64,000 nucleotides of DNA. Source: CADEED01 sp043747875. GTDB taxonomy: Bacteria > Pseudomonadota > Gammaproteobacteria > Steroidobacterales > Steroidobacteraceae. Positions 10,663 to 25,600 of this stretch are shown piece after piece. The DNA is taken from NCBI GenBank assembly GCA_043747875.1, contig JAYTOI010000009.1, positions 62,001-126,000 on the forward strand, written 5' to 3'. The notes beneath the pieces are model-generated. The model was not told where the DNA came from and ran no database searches. It saw nothing but the letters and a program-made list of their open reading frames with translations. Numbering within the stretch: position 1 is the stretch's first letter; each line of letters starts with the position of its first letter. The translations under genes were made by a program, and so were the position numbers.

Positions 10663-13600
10663 ATGGTTGCAGTAGTTTCAGGCTCGGGTCTCGGTCTGTT
10701 CAATTCGTCCAGCGCGAGCGGCAACGCAAACGTCGGACGAGGGCGAGACCAGGTCTTCGTCAACAACACGAACGGCAATCTGGTCGTCCAGAGCGTCGAC
10801 GACACGCTGTCCGCACTCGGACTCGACTTCGCCGGGATACGAACCTACAACTCCCAGGGCCTCACCGACGAGGACAACAACGACCAGTGGCGCATGTGGG
10901 CGCACCAGCGTCTCACCGCCGTCACCGGCGGCGCGGGTGTCAACACCGGCGGCAGCAGTCTCAAGAAAATTTTCGGCGACGGCTCCGAAGTCACCTACAC
11001 GTACAACACGACGCGCAGCCGTTACGAGAGCACTGACGGCGACGGTGCGCACGACTTCCTCAACTGGAACGGCACGGTCTGGACCTGGACCGACGGCAGT
11101 TCGCGCACCACCGAGGAGTACGCGCTCGTCAACGGGACGCTGCGCCTGAAGTTCTCGCGCGACACCGACGGCAACACCGTCACGTACAACTACCACGCGA
11201 CCACCTTCCTGCTCGACAACATCGTCATGGCGGGCTCGCCCGCGCAGACGATCTTCTTCGACTACAGCGGCTCGGACATCACCGCGATCCGCGTGGTGTC
11301 GGGCGGCACGCAGACGCTCACGCGCTACTTCTACGACACCTCGCACCGGCTGCGGCAAGTGGTGGTGGATCTCACGCCCGCCGACAACACGGCGCCGCTG
11401 CCCGATGCGAACGGCGACGGGCTCATCGAGGCCACGGCCAACCAGACCTACATCACCACGTACACCTATGACGGCACGAGCAAGCGCATCGCATCCATCG
11501 CGCAGAGCGACGGCAGCTCGGTGGCGTTCACGTATCAGCTGATCGACGGCCAATATCGCGTCAAGACGTACACGGACGGCGAAGGCCGTCTGACTACACT
11601 CAACTACAGCCTGCCGTCGACGAGCGGCGGCGGCACACCGGCGGGCTGGGCGCCGGCGCAATCCCTCGAGACCAGCTCGCTCGACGTGACGGACCCGACG
11701 ATCGCATTCGATGCGAACGGCAATGGCATCGCTGTCTGGGCGCACCAGGGAGGTGAGATCGCGGCGCGGCGCTTCGACAAAGCAACGAACACCTGGGGCA
11801 ACATCGCCTCCGTGCGGACCGGCGCTGCGGCCAGCCCCGAGTTCGGCTCGAATCTCTCGCTGTCCGTCGACGACAATGGAAACTCCGTGCTCGCGTGGCT
11901 GCTCAGCAACGATGACACGGGACAACGCGCGGTCTACGCGAGTCGCTTCAACGCGGCCGCCAATAGTTGGAGCGCTCCGGCATCGCTCGGAAGCGTCGCA
12001 TCGGCGGCGTATGTGACGATCGATGCATCGATCCGCGGCGCGTACGCGGCGGTTTCATGGTCTAACTACAGCGGCGCCAATGCCGATCTGTTCGTGTCAC
12101 GCTGGAACGGCACGAGCTGGAGCTCGGCCATGCCCGTCGAGAGTGCCGCCGGGCTCGCGGACCGGGCCGCCGTGGCGGTCGATGCCCAAGGTCGCGTCAG
12201 TGTGGTGTGGCGTCAGGCTGCCGACGCGGTTTCGGCATACAACGTGTTCGCGAACCGCTACGACGGCACGAGCTGGTCCGGCGCGACGCCGCTCGAGTCC
12301 ACCGCCGCCACGGCGGGCGAATTGAACTTCGGATTCGACGGCTCAGGCAATGGCATCGTCATGTGGACGCAGGGCAATGACGTGCTCATGCGCCGCTATA
12401 CTGCCTCGAACAACACCTGGGCGGCCGCGCCACCGCCGCTCGACTCGGGATCGACGGCAATCGGTGCGATTTCTCTTTCGGTGGACTTCGGCGGCAATGC
12501 CATCGCGGCCTGGGTTCAGAGTGATGGAACGATCGCGTCCTGCTACGCGAGCCGCTACGACGTGGCAAGCAATGCGTGGAGCCCGGCGACGTTGGTCGAG
12601 AGCCTGGCCGCAGCGGTGAACAGCATCGACACGGCGATTGCGGGGAATCAGGCTGCGGTGATCATGGGCGTCACGGGCGGTGCGCTCCAGGACCGCGATC
12701 TGTACGCCGCACGTTGGAACGGCACGAGTTGGACGACCGACGCATTGTCGACCGGCGGGTCTTTCAGTGCCGGGTACGCCACGCAGATCGCAATAGACTC
12801 GCAGGGCAACGCGGTGCAGATTGGCATGGCGCTGGATGCCAATGTGGGAAGCGCCGTCGTCCGCCGCTACAACGCCGTCGCGAGCGGCGGCGGCGGGCCG
12901 TCGACCACCACCTATCTACAGACCGACGTGGTCGACGCGCTGGGCCGCACGACTACCTACACACAGGACTCCCTCGGACGGGTCACGAGCAGGCAGAGTC
13001 CGACCGTGAGCGGCGTGCGCCTGACGACCAGCTACGGCTACGACGCGGACGGCAATCTCACCACGATCACCGAGGACCCGACGGGGCTCAACCGCGTCAT
13101 CGCGATGTCGTACGACGCGCTGGGCAACATGCTGTCTTCGCGCGACAGTGGCGGCAACACGGTCGCCCGCACGTACAACAACTTCAACCAGCTGCTGACC
13201 GAGGTGAAGTACCTCGTCCCGGATCCGGACGGTGGAGGCTCTGCGCAACCCGGCACGCCGCTCACCACGCGCCTCGTCTACGATGGCACGACCACGGCCA
13301 GCGAAAGCCACCTGCGCTTCCTGATCTCCGCGGACGGTCGCGTCACCGAGCACGTGTACAACACGGCGGGCCAGCGCACAACGACGTTGAACTATCTCGG
13401 CGCGCTGTACACCGGGACCGCGTTCGCCGAGAGCGATCTCGTGACGTGGACGGGTGCGCGCGACAAGACGCAACTCGAGCGTACCGAGTACCTGTACGAC
13501 CCGCGCGGGTTGCTGTCGACATTCACCAGCTTCGTAACGACGGACGGCACGGGCGCCGGCACAGGCACTCCATCGGTCACCAAGTTCGTCTACGACCAGC

Positions 13601-16600
13601 GCGGGCAGCTGCTGCAGACCATCACTCCGCTCGGCAGCGCAAATACGCCGAATCCGGCGACCCCGAATTTGTCGTACGCGACGACCTATATCTATGACGG
13701 CCTCGGCCGCGTGCTTTCTGCGACCTCGTGGAACTCGAGCAGCAGCCTCACGACGACGCTCAACGCCTACGACGATGCAAATCGCCGCACGGCGATGACA
13801 CTCGCGAGTGGCCTCGTGACGACGTTCACTTACAACCGCGATGGCGAGCTGGTCACTGTGTCGAACGGTACCGCTGCTGCGACGACCAGCCTCGGCGCCG
13901 TGACGCACACGTACGATGCCGGCGGCCGGCTACGTGTCACGACGGATCAAACCGGCGTCAAGACTTACTGCTTCTACGACGAGGCAAACCGCAAGATCGG
14001 CTACGTCGACGGCGACGGCTCGCTCACCGAGCACATCTACAACCGCGCCGACCAGCTCATCAAGACCGTGCGCTATTCGACGTTGCTCACCGGCGCAACG
14101 CAGACCGCGCTTTCGGGCGGCTCGTGGAATACCGTGGCCTTCTCTGCCTTGCGCACCGAGGCCAATGCCACACCGGCCCGCAATCAGATCACGCGCAGCG
14201 TCTACGATGCAGTCGGCCGGATGGTGTTCGCGGTGGATGAGCTCGGCGCCATCACCAAGAACGTCTACGACGGTGCAAACCGCCTGACCGATCAGGTCCG
14301 ATTCTTCAACATTGTGACGATCGCCGCGAGCGTTGATGAGGTGCTCCCGGCGGGAATCGCCGTCGCGGCCCACGCCTCCGACCGCCGCACGCGCTTCTTC
14401 TACAATGCCGACGGCCAGCTCGCCGGCACGCTCGATGCGGCCGGATTCCTGAAGGAAAACGTCTATGACGCCGCGGGCCATCTGATTACACAGCTCGGCT
14501 ACTACAACGCGTCCGATGCCAGTAGATGGGCCACGGGCGCGCTCGATACGCTGCGTCCGGGCAGCGCGGGCAGCGTCGCTCAGCCCGATGCCGCGCGCGA
14601 CATCCGCACGCGCTCCTTCTACGATGGGCAGGGCCGCAAGGTGGGCGAGCTCGATGGTGAGCGCTATCTCACCGAGCTCGTCTATGACGTCGCGGGCAAC
14701 GTCACGCAGTCGATCCGTTACGATCGCGTGCTCACAGACACCAACGGCACGGCCACGTTCGCCACGCTCAGGGCCGCCGCCACCGTCGCTGGAACTGCCA
14801 CGCATTCGACCGCCTTCACTTACGACGGGGCAGGTCGAGTCCTCACCGAAACGAATTTCGAGAGCACGCAAACCGTTTACGCATACGACAGTGTCGGCAA
14901 CGTCGTCACGGCGACGTTCGCGAACGGCACCACCGAAGGCCGCACGACGCGCTCCCGCTATGACCTGCTCGGGCGCGTCACGCAGGAGTTGACGGCCGAG
15001 GGCAACGCGGCTCTGACGGCGCTCGGCGCAAGCCCGACGCAGACGCAGATCGATACCGTTTGGAACAGCTTCAGCGTCACGTACGCGTACGACAACGCGA
15101 GCCGGCGCATCTCCGCCACCGTGCGCCCGAACGACTCGCAGACGAACACCACGTATTTCTACTACGACAATGATGGTCGGTTGCGCTTCGAGCTCGATCC
15201 GCGCGGCCGCGTCACGGAGAACCGCTACAACGCGCTCGGCCAGCTCGTCGACCGGATCCAGTACTGGCGTACCGTCACGATCACGGGTCCGGCCGGCGGA
15301 TTGCTGACGGCCACGCTCATCAGTCAGCTCAGCTCCACCGAAATCTCCAACGTTCACGAGAAGACGACGTTGGTATATTCGCTGCGCGGCGAGCAGACGG
15401 TGACGGCGACGGCCGCCGACGCCATGACGATACAGAGCTACAACTCGTTCGGCGAGCTCGAGACGCGCAATGCGGGCACCGGTTTCACCGCGTTCACCCA
15501 CTTCTACGACAATCGCGGTGCGCTGAAGCGCACAGAGCGCGCCGGCACGGTCTACGAGTCGCGCGTCTACGACGCGTTCGGACGCCTGAAGTCGGTCACC
15601 GATGCGCGCGGCAACACCTCGACCAGGACCTACGACCGTCTCGGCCGTGAAGTCACCACGCAACAGGCCGGCGACGCCAATGCCAGCCTGACTACCTACG
15701 ACGCGTTCTCGCGCACCGTGCGCGTGCGCGACAAGCTGCTCAACGAGACGGTCTATCAATACACCGACTCGACGCGCACGCTCACCGTCACCACGCCGGA
15801 GGGCATCGTACTCACGACGGTGCGCAATCGGCATGGCGATACGCTGAGCGTCGCGGCCAACGGCAACACGACCAGCTACACCTACGACCTCAACGGCCGC
15901 CAGACCGGCGCCTCCGACAACCTGGGGTCGCTCGAGAGCCGCGCGTACGATCGTGCCGGCCGGCAGATCGAGGCGCGCGACGCGCGCGGCATCATCACGA
16001 CGTTTGTCTACGACGCGGCAAACCGGGTGCTGACGCGCACCGTGGACAGCGCGGCCGGCGGGCTGGCGCTCGTCACCTCTTTCGCACACGACGCGCAGAA
16101 CCGCTGGCTTACGGTGACCGAGCCCGGCAGCCGCGTCACGCGCACGGAGTACGACCGTGACGGCCGCGTGGCGGCCGTGGTCCTGGACCCGAGCGGCGTC
16201 GCACGGCGTACGGAGTACCAATACGATGCGGCCAACCACAACACGCTGGTGATCGAAGCCGCGGGCACGGCGAAGCCGCGCCGCACGCTCTATGTATTCG
16301 ACGCGCTCGGCCGCCGCACGGACGAGTACGTGGATCCGCTCAGCCTTGGCGGTACGGGTTCGCTCGACCTGCGCACGCAGTACCGCTACGACGCCAACGG
16401 CAACGTCACGCGCAAGATCGACGCGCTGGGCAACAGCACCTGGTACGTCTACGACACGCAGGACCGCTTAGTTCAGACCATCGACGCGCTCGGCGGCGTC
16501 ACCCAGCTCACCTACGATGCGCAGGACCGCATCACGGTCACGCGCCGGTATTTCAACACCGTCGCGCTCCCGACCGGCGATGCTGCGGCGTCGCAGAGCA

Positions 16601-19600
16601 TCACGACGACCGTGAACGACCGCGTGACCCGCAGCGTCTACGACCGCGACGGGCGCGAGAAATACACCCTGCAGACCCTGAGCGCGAGCGGCACACCCGG
16701 CTCTCTCACGGAGCAGGCCGTGGTCACCGAACGCAGCTTCGACGCCGCCGGCAACGTGACGCGCACGCGCGTCTATCGCAACGTCATCACCGTGCCGGGC
16801 ACGCCGACCACGAGCTCGGTGACGACGGCACTGACCGCGGCGCAGAACGATCCGGCAGTGCTGCACGCCGACGACCGCGTGGAGTGGACCGCGTACGACG
16901 TACGCGGCCGGGCGGTGTTCGTGGTCGATTCCAGCGGCGCGGTCGCCAAGTCGCAGTACGACGCGTGCGGCAATGTCGTCGCGACGATTGCATACGCGGA
17001 GCGCGTCGCGCTCGGCAACCTCATGACCACGGCCAGCCTCACTACCTGGTCCGACGGCGCGTCGATCGCCAGCAACGCCGCGAATCGCATCACGCGATTC
17101 TGGTACGACACGCTCGATCGCCTGCGTTTTGCGCTCGATGCGGAAGGCTACCTGGTCGAGACGCGCCATCTGGATGGCGCCCGCCAGACGCAGTCGATCG
17201 TCTATGCCGGCAAGCCCACGGTCCCGGCGAATGCGACGCTCGCGCAGTTGGTCACGGCCGCGGGCGCCGCGCCTTACCAGTCGCTCAACCAGACGACGAC
17301 TCAGACCCGGGACACCGCGGGCCGGGTGGTCCAGGTCACCGATGCCGATCTGCGCAGCGAGTATTTCGGCTACGACGCGCTCGGCAACAAGACCTCGTTC
17401 GTCAACAAGAAGGGTGCGAGCGCGACCGACGCGGCGTTCATGTGGACGTACGAGTACGACGCCAACGGCCGCCTGATTTATGAGCGCTCGCCCGCGGTGG
17501 ACGTCACGACCGTTACCGAGAGCGTACCCGGCGCCGGCGTGCTCAATGCCTCCAGCACGAATGCGCGGGTGGTGACGCGTTTCGAGTACGACTCGCTCGG
17601 CAACCTGCGCTTTCGCCGCGAAGCGTACGGCACGACCCGGGAACGCTTCACCGAGTATCGCTACGATGCGCTCGGCCGGCAGACGCGCGTGGTATTCCCC
17701 ACGGCCGGGGTCTATAACACCTCTGGCAACTCGCAGCTCGGCAACGGCAGCGCGGTGGCGCGCACCGAAGACAACGTGGCGCTGTTCAGCGAGGTTGCCT
17801 ACGACTCGCTCGGCAATGCATTCCGCAACCGCGACGTAGCCGGCAGCAACAGTTACAAGGCGTATGACGCGCTCGGCCGCGTGACGCATGAAGTCGATGC
17901 GCTCGGCTTCGTCACGTCGTATCGCTTCGACACCTTCGGCAACCGCACGGAGCTCACGCGTCACGTCAATGCGCTCTCGTCCGCGATCCCGGGCAATGCT
18001 ACGTCACTGCTCGCTTCCGACGTAACGTCGCGGCTGGTCACGAGCTCCTCGACCGACCGCACCATCGTCACGGGCTACGACCGCCTCAATCGTATCGTGA
18101 GCGTCACGCAGCCGTCGGTCGCGAACTTCGAGCCGAACGCGGGCAGCAGCGGCGGCACGACATTCACTGCGGGTGCCACGACGCTCAGCGAGTACGACGC
18201 GTTCGGCACGTTGGTGCGCAGCCGTGAGCTGCTCACGAACGCACCCAGCTACGCGGATACCTATTACTACTCCGACCGGCTCGGCCAGAAGACCGCCGAG
18301 GTCGACCCGCTCGGCTATCTAACTATCTACGAGTACGACGAGACGGGCGATCTCAAGCGCAGCGTCGAGTACGCGCGTCCGCGCACCGGCACGCTCAACA
18401 CCACGACTTACGGCGACGCCGTGGCGACGACGCGCGCCGTCTTCGCGCCGGATTCGCCGGAGGCCGCGGGGGGCTACGACCGCGTGACTTCGTTCACCTA
18501 CGACCTGCTGAACCGCAAGAAGACCGAGACCAGGATCGGCATCGAGTTCTCGACGCTCAACGTCGCCGCCACGGATGTCACCTCCACCACCGGCGACCAG
18601 GTCACGAGCTACGATTACGACTACGTCGGCAACCAGACGCGCATGACGCAGGCGGTCGGCGGCAACAGCCTGGTGACGTACACGTACTACGACGTGCTCG
18701 GCCGCGTCATCGCGGTGGCTGAGCCGGCGCGTGATCCCGGCGACGGCGTCACGCTGATCCCGTACACGCGAATGGCGCGCGACGCGTTTGGCAACCTCGT
18801 GCAGCAGACCATCTACGGCGGCGGCGCCGATTCGATCCCGGCGAGCGGCCTGCCGGTGCCGAAGGCCGCGCCAGCCGCGAGTTCGAACCGCGTGTCCACG
18901 TTCCTGCTCGACGGCCGCAACAATGCGATCCGCAGCTCCGATCCGCTCGCGTTCACTCGCTACGCCTCGTACAACGCGCGCGGCGAAGTGGCGAAGGAAT
19001 GGCAGATCGTCACCAATCCGGGCGATCCTGCGACCAGCGCCGATGATCGAACTGAAACTCTGGTGACGCTCTACGAGTACGACGCGCTCGGACGGCAGAC
19101 CTCCGTGAAGGAGCCGCAGCGCCACGAGGGCGCGACCTCCATCCTCGTCACGAAGGCCTCGCAGTACAACGCCTTCGGCGAGATCACCTACCAGGGTGTC
19201 ACCGGCGCGCAGGGCACGAGCGGGCAGCAGGAGTACTTCGACTACGACCGCGCGGGGCGCTTGTGGCGCACGAACTCCGGCGACGGTGTCAACAAGGTCT
19301 ATCTATACAACCTCGCCGGCCAGATGACGGCGGAGCTGCGCAGCAAGACGGAGAACCTGGCTTCTTCCGCGCTCGCCAGCGCGCAGGATGTCGTGAGCAA
19401 TGTGCCGGCCGCGAACCTCATGCGCACCGAGACGCGTTACGATGCGCGCGGCATGGTGGTCGAGCAGCGGCTGCCGGTGTTCACCGTGGAGAACGGCGTC
19501 GAGCAGGTGGCGTCGGATGTCCGGCTCGCCACCATTGCTTCCGGCGCGGCGTATGTGAACTGGAGCGGCATCGCGGACTCGAGCGTCACGATTCGCTTCG

Positions 19601-22600
19601 AGTATCGCGCGCTCGGCAGCACCAGCGCGTATGCCACGCTGAACGTCGAAACGCTGCCGGAAAGCCGGCTCGGTGCCAACGTGCACTCGCTGTACAACCA
19701 GACGTACGAGTACCGCATCTCGTACCGCCGCAATACGGAGGCGACGGCGTACGCGGAGTCCGCGGGCACGTTCCGCGTGGCGCGCAGCGTTACGACGACG
19801 TTATCCATCGCGCAGGCGGCGCCGGATCCGGCCGCCGAAGTCAGCGCCCTCGCGGTCACTCAGAACAACGGCATGATCATTTGGGCTGCGCCGGCCGATA
19901 CGTCGGTGGTCGCGAAGCTGCGCTACAAAGTGGCCGGCTCGCCGGCCACGGCATGGCAGCCCGAGCTCACTGCGACGCGCTCGGGTGCCAACTTCGAGAT
20001 CAATGCGCGCACGGCGCTCGCCGATGCGGGCAACTACGACTACGAGATCGAATACACGCGCAATTCGAGCGTCATCGCGAAGCGCACCGGACAATTGTTC
20101 TCGGCGGGCAGCACGGCGCAGCGCAACGTCCGGGTGGATACCAGCTCCGAGAATCCGCTGACGACCTTCAGCCAGCTCATTCCGGTGCCGAACATGTCCG
20201 GCCGGCTGATGACGTGGCCGGGCCCGGGGGATGCATCCATCACGCCGACGTTCGAGTACAAGCTGACGAGCGCCTCGAGCTACACGTCGTCGCTTTCGAT
20301 CGATCGCAGCACCTCGACTTGGAACGTGAACACCGCGGCGGTCGCCAACGACAGCTACCACTATCGGATCCAGTACAAGATCGGCAATCGCGTCGTCGCA
20401 GAGCAGATCGGCACGTTCAACATCGCCGCGAACGGCACCGTCACCACGACGACCGCCGGCGTCACGCGCGACACGGCGCCGCCGGCCACCGAGCTGGTCT
20501 CCAACATCGCGGGCACGGGCGGCGTGCTCGGCGCGAGCGCCTCGAACGTGGTCTCGCAGACGGGCGAGAGTGGCTACGACCATCGTTATCCGACGACCGT
20601 CTATCGTTGGTTCGGCTCGAATTCCGTGAACCTGTCGTGGGCATCGGTGGGCTCGCAGCCGGTGCGAGTCGTGCTCGATTACTCATCGGTGGCGTATCAG
20701 ACGTCGCCCTCGGTAGCCAGGAGCGTCGAGCAGGTCTTTGGGACCGGCGGCTCGGGCGTGACGTTCGCGTGGGGATCGACCAGCCCCGTCTACTATTCGG
20801 ACACGCAGCTCATCACCGTTCCGGGCGGCATCCGCTCCAATGCTGCCATCCGCGTGCGCGTCTACGCGCGCGATTCCGCGGGCAATTACACCGTGATGCT
20901 GCGCGATTCGGCGACCGCGGTCACGACACCGGCATCGCTCACCTGGAGCGCGCCTGCCGATGCGGCGCTGACGCCGACGTTCAACTACTACAACGGCAGT
21001 AGTTGGGTCACGCGCGCGACGACGCGCTCCGGCAACGCCGTGAGCGTGGACCTGTCGGACCTCGCCCAGGGCAACTATGACTACGAGCTGCGCTATACGA
21101 AGTCCGGCGCCGTGTCGGTCGCGGCCGGCACGTTTCAGATCTCGGGCGCCACGGCAATCAAGCTCACCCAGGGCAACTCGACTCAGGATCCGTCCTGGCT
21201 GACACCCACGACGAGTGGCAGCCGCGTCAACTGGTCGCTGCAGCCGCCCGCCGGCACCACCGTGCGGTTCAACTGGTTCAACGGCTCGACGTGGGTCACG
21301 CGCGGGCATGATACCGACGGCACCAACTATTCGGTCGACATGACCGGCATGGCCGCGGGCTCGTACCTGTATGACATCTACTACGTGCGCAGCGGGGAGT
21401 CGTACGCGTATGCGAGGGTGACTGGCACGCTGACCGTCGGCGTGACTACGCAGACAGTGCAGGGTGCGCTCTCGATCGGTACACCGACCACGAACGTGGT
21501 GAACGCCACGGCGCGCATCACGCCCGTCACGGTCACCGGCGACACGATTTCGTGGAACCGCGCGAAGTTCAATACCGCCGACGAGATCCGCGTGCGCTAC
21601 ACGCTCAACGGCACCACGTACACCGCGGCGGTCGCGGGGTCCGGGCCAAACTACTCGGCGTCGTTCACGCAGCTGCCGTCGGGCACCACGGCGGTCTCCT
21701 GGTTGATCGAGTACCTGCGCAGCGGCGAGACCGATCCGTATGCGAAGGCGACGGGGCAGGCCACGTTCACGCTCTATTACTCGCAATCGGCGTCCGTGAC
21801 GTCCGTGACGCCGCAGCAAGGCCTGACCGGATACGACCATCGCTATCCGCTCACCGTCTACCAGTGGTCGGGTTCCAATTCGACGAACCTCAACTGGGCG
21901 TCGGTGGGCTCGCAACCCGTGCGCGTGGTGCTCGACTACTTTACGCTCGGATACGTGTCTTCGACGTCGGTGGCGGCCAACGTCACGCAGGATTTTGCGT
22001 CCGGCGGCACGGGCGTCACGTTGGGTTGGGGATCGTCGAACACGCGCTGGTACGACTGGCAGGAATTCGAGCCGATCAAGGGTGGCATCGATGCCACACG
22101 TCCGATGGTGGTGAAGGTTTACGGCCGCGATGCCGGCGGCAACTACACCATCCTGCTGCGCGACTCGACGGTGGTGCTGCCGCCGCCGCAGATCACGATC
22201 AGCTCACAGGCGCCGGTGTATCCGAGCGGTGTGCAGCAGGTGTCCGCGCCCGTGGATCTGGGCAACGGTTCGTTCGGCTGGACAACGGCGCCGGCCGCGG
22301 GCGCCACGGTGCTCTTCAAGTACAACGGCATCGAAGTGGCGACTGCGGCGTATGGCTCGGGACGGCAGGTCAATCTGTCGGCGCTGGCGGACGGCACGTA
22401 CACATACGAGATCACGTATACGAACGGCACGCCCGGCGTGCAGAACCCGTATGCACGTGCGACCGGCACGTTCACGCTGGCGCGGAATCCGGGCCCGGCC
22501 GGACAGCTCGATTTCTCGGTCAATACGGCTCTGGCTGCCGATCCGCTGGTCAATGGCGCAGATCCGCTCGATGCCGTGGTCGCCATCGAGCAGATGAACG

Positions 22601-25600
22601 TTCCCAGCAATCCGGATGGAGGCTACCTACTGCAGGAGACCACGGGTACGCCGTCCATCGCGGCGACGTATCGCATCGAGTGGAATCCGCTCGTCGGCAA
22701 GTACACGCGCGGCGGAGGCTTCATCGCCGACTACTCCGTGAGCACCGGGCGCTATCTCTTCTGGAGCGATCCGCCCACCGTGCTCGCCGATGCCACCAAG
22801 GTGTTCGAGTGGCGCGTGGCCGGAGCCACCGGTGGCTGGACCTCGAAGACCATAGAGAAGATCTTCGACGGTCAGGGCAACCGGTTCCTGGGCGTGAACG
22901 TCGGCAGCATGCCGCCCGGCAGCTTTGAATATCGCATCCGCTATATGCGCGCGGGTGAGACGAATTCCTTCGCCGTGCGCACGGGCGCGATGACCAATCC
23001 CGCGACCGTCGGCAGCGTCATTGCGGATACCACGGCCAACAGCATCCGCAATCGCACGGACCTGCTGCCGCGCGCACAGCAGTCGTACGACCGCTGGGGC
23101 AACATCATCTCGATCACGGATGCGCGCAACGCGGTCACCAACCTGCGCTACGACCAGCTCGGCCAGCTCATCGAGAAGAAGCTGCCAACCGTCGAGATCG
23201 TCGCCATTTCGGCCGCCTCAGGGGCGGTCTCCGCGCCCGCCAATGGACGTCCCACGCAGCGCAACTACTACGACGTGCTCGGACGGCTGATCGCAACGCG
23301 CGATGCCAACGGCTCCCTCAGCACGGCACGTCTCAACAACGGTGGACAGACGTTGCGCGCGACGAATGCCGATGGCACGTACAAGAGCTACGTGTACGAC
23401 GCGTTCGGTAACCGCACGCTGCAGATCGACGAGCGCAGCTTTCGCACGCGCTACACCTACAACGCGCTGAACCTGCTCGAGAAGACCGACCAGGAGGCAG
23501 TGGAAAACGCCTTTGCCGGCAACATCACCGGAGCCATCATCACGCAGTCGTACCTGTACGACCAGGCCGGCCGGCGCATCGTGGACACGGACGGCAAGGG
23601 CATGTCGACTCGCTACTGGTACGACCTGCTCGGAAACGTGGTCAAGCGCGTCTCGGCGAGCAACGCGATCATGTCGTACGAATACGATCTGCTCGGCAAC
23701 AAGACCAGGGAGATCGACGCCATCGGCGGCGTGAAGAACTGGAGCTACGACTATTTCGGGCGGCTCGTGACGCACGTCGAGCTCGGTACGTTCACGTACA
23801 CGCCCAATGTCTCGACGCATACGTGGACGACGACGTACGCGCCGGGATATGCGCACACGTACGAATACGACTTCGCGGGGCTCAACCTCTCGCACACGAG
23901 CACGGGCGGCATCAACCTCAAGATGAGCTACGACGCCGCGGGCCATCTCATGAAGACCGTCGAGAACAGCCTCGCCGTCGCGGGATCGGGGCTGCAAAGC
24001 GTGAAGCGCGAGACGCGCTACGCATACGATGCGCTCGGCCGGCACAGCCGTGAGCAGAGTGTCGTCGACGGAGTGAAATACTCGGACGCGCGCATCAGCT
24101 ACGACGCTGCGGGACGCATGAAATCCGTGTGGGATATCGGCGCCGGAGTGACTTTCAGCTACGACGCGAACGGCAACCGCACGCGCATCCAGGCGGAATC
24201 GAGCAGCCAGAACAACGCGCAAGCGGGCGAGATGCACCAGAGCAACGCGTACGATCGCTGGTGGAACTATCTATCGACGGGCTGGTTCACGAACGGCAAG
24301 ACCCTCGATCAGGGCACGACCGACCTCTGGTACAAGTACGACGTGATGAACCGGCTCGTACTGAGCCGAGGATGGAACGTCAACGGCGTCGTCGTCGCGG
24401 ATTCCAGCGAGGCGGTCAACGTGCCTCATCGCAGCATCGAGCTGGGCTATGACGCCACCGGCAATCGCAACTATCACAAGCAGTGGGGGATGAGCGCGAA
24501 GTATTCGGTGTCGGGCAGCACCTATTCGATGGTCGATGGATTTTCCGTCGAAGAGTCCAGATACGATGGCCTCGGCCGGGTCGTTCAAATGAAGAAGGAC
24601 GGCATGGTCGTCGGCACCTACGTCTACGACAAGACTTCGCGGCAGACGTTTGCCGAAACCTCCCAGATCAGCGGCACCGCGCTCGGCACCGGCAGGACAT
24701 ACAGCTTCTACGGGAATGACGGTCGGCTGTACTCACAGCGCATCGAAGGCAATACCACCGAAAGTCCCAGCGAATTCCGCGTGCAGTCCGAAGTCACCTT
24801 CGGCGAGTCGCAGTTGGTGCTCGATTGGAATGGCAACACGCCGAGATCGTTCTGGACCAATGGCTACGATGCGGCTGGAGTGTTGCGCCGCTACGAAGTG
24901 GCCGTGCGCAAGGTCAATGGCGATGTCAAGTACACGAGCACGTACAAGCTCGACTATCGCGCGGGGGAGTCCTATCAGGAGGTCTCGAACGACCACACCG
25001 CGACCGGCGAGGACGCACCATTTTCCGCCAGCACGCAGAAGCGCTACGACGTCAACGGGAATCTGCTCTCGGTGCAGCGTAACAACGACGTTCACCTGAA
25101 CCGCTTTTTCGTCTACGACGGCAACGGCCAGATGCTGGTGCAGGTGCGCGCGCAGTCCGACGGCACGCTGCCTAACAACGCATTCGCGAATGCGGCCAAG
25201 ACGGGCAACGCCGACCAGTGGGGACGCTATTTCTACGCGAACGGCGCCAGCGTCGGGAACATGGGCGCGCTGCCGAGCTTCTTCAACAATCAGCCCTCAC
25301 AGAGCTGGTATTTCGACGTCGACGACGGAAGCGTGAGCGAAGCGAACCTCAGCGCGCCATCGCAGATCGTCGCCGTCAAGGGCGACACGCTGCGCCGCAT
25401 CGCGCTGCGCGTCTATGGTGACGCGAATCTCTGGTACATCCTCGCCGACGAGAACGGCATCGCTGGCCCGGACGAGGTTCTGCCTGAGGGCATGACGATC
25501 CGGCTGCCCAACCGGGTAGTTAGCCTGCAGAACAGCGCCGATGTCTTCAAGCCCTTCGATGCCGGCCGGGTCATCGGCGACACGTCGCCGGTGCTGGACT

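Noticed and set aside
13930..16239. Minus-strand open frame of 769 codons
   Set aside because: Antisense shadow of the large rhs gene, same reasoning.
10663..25100. Periodic repeats suggestive of a CRISPR or satellite array
   Set aside because: The repeats are degenerate YD-repeat codons (YDALGR-type) of variable spacing in a coding frame, with no constant repeat or spacer lengths.
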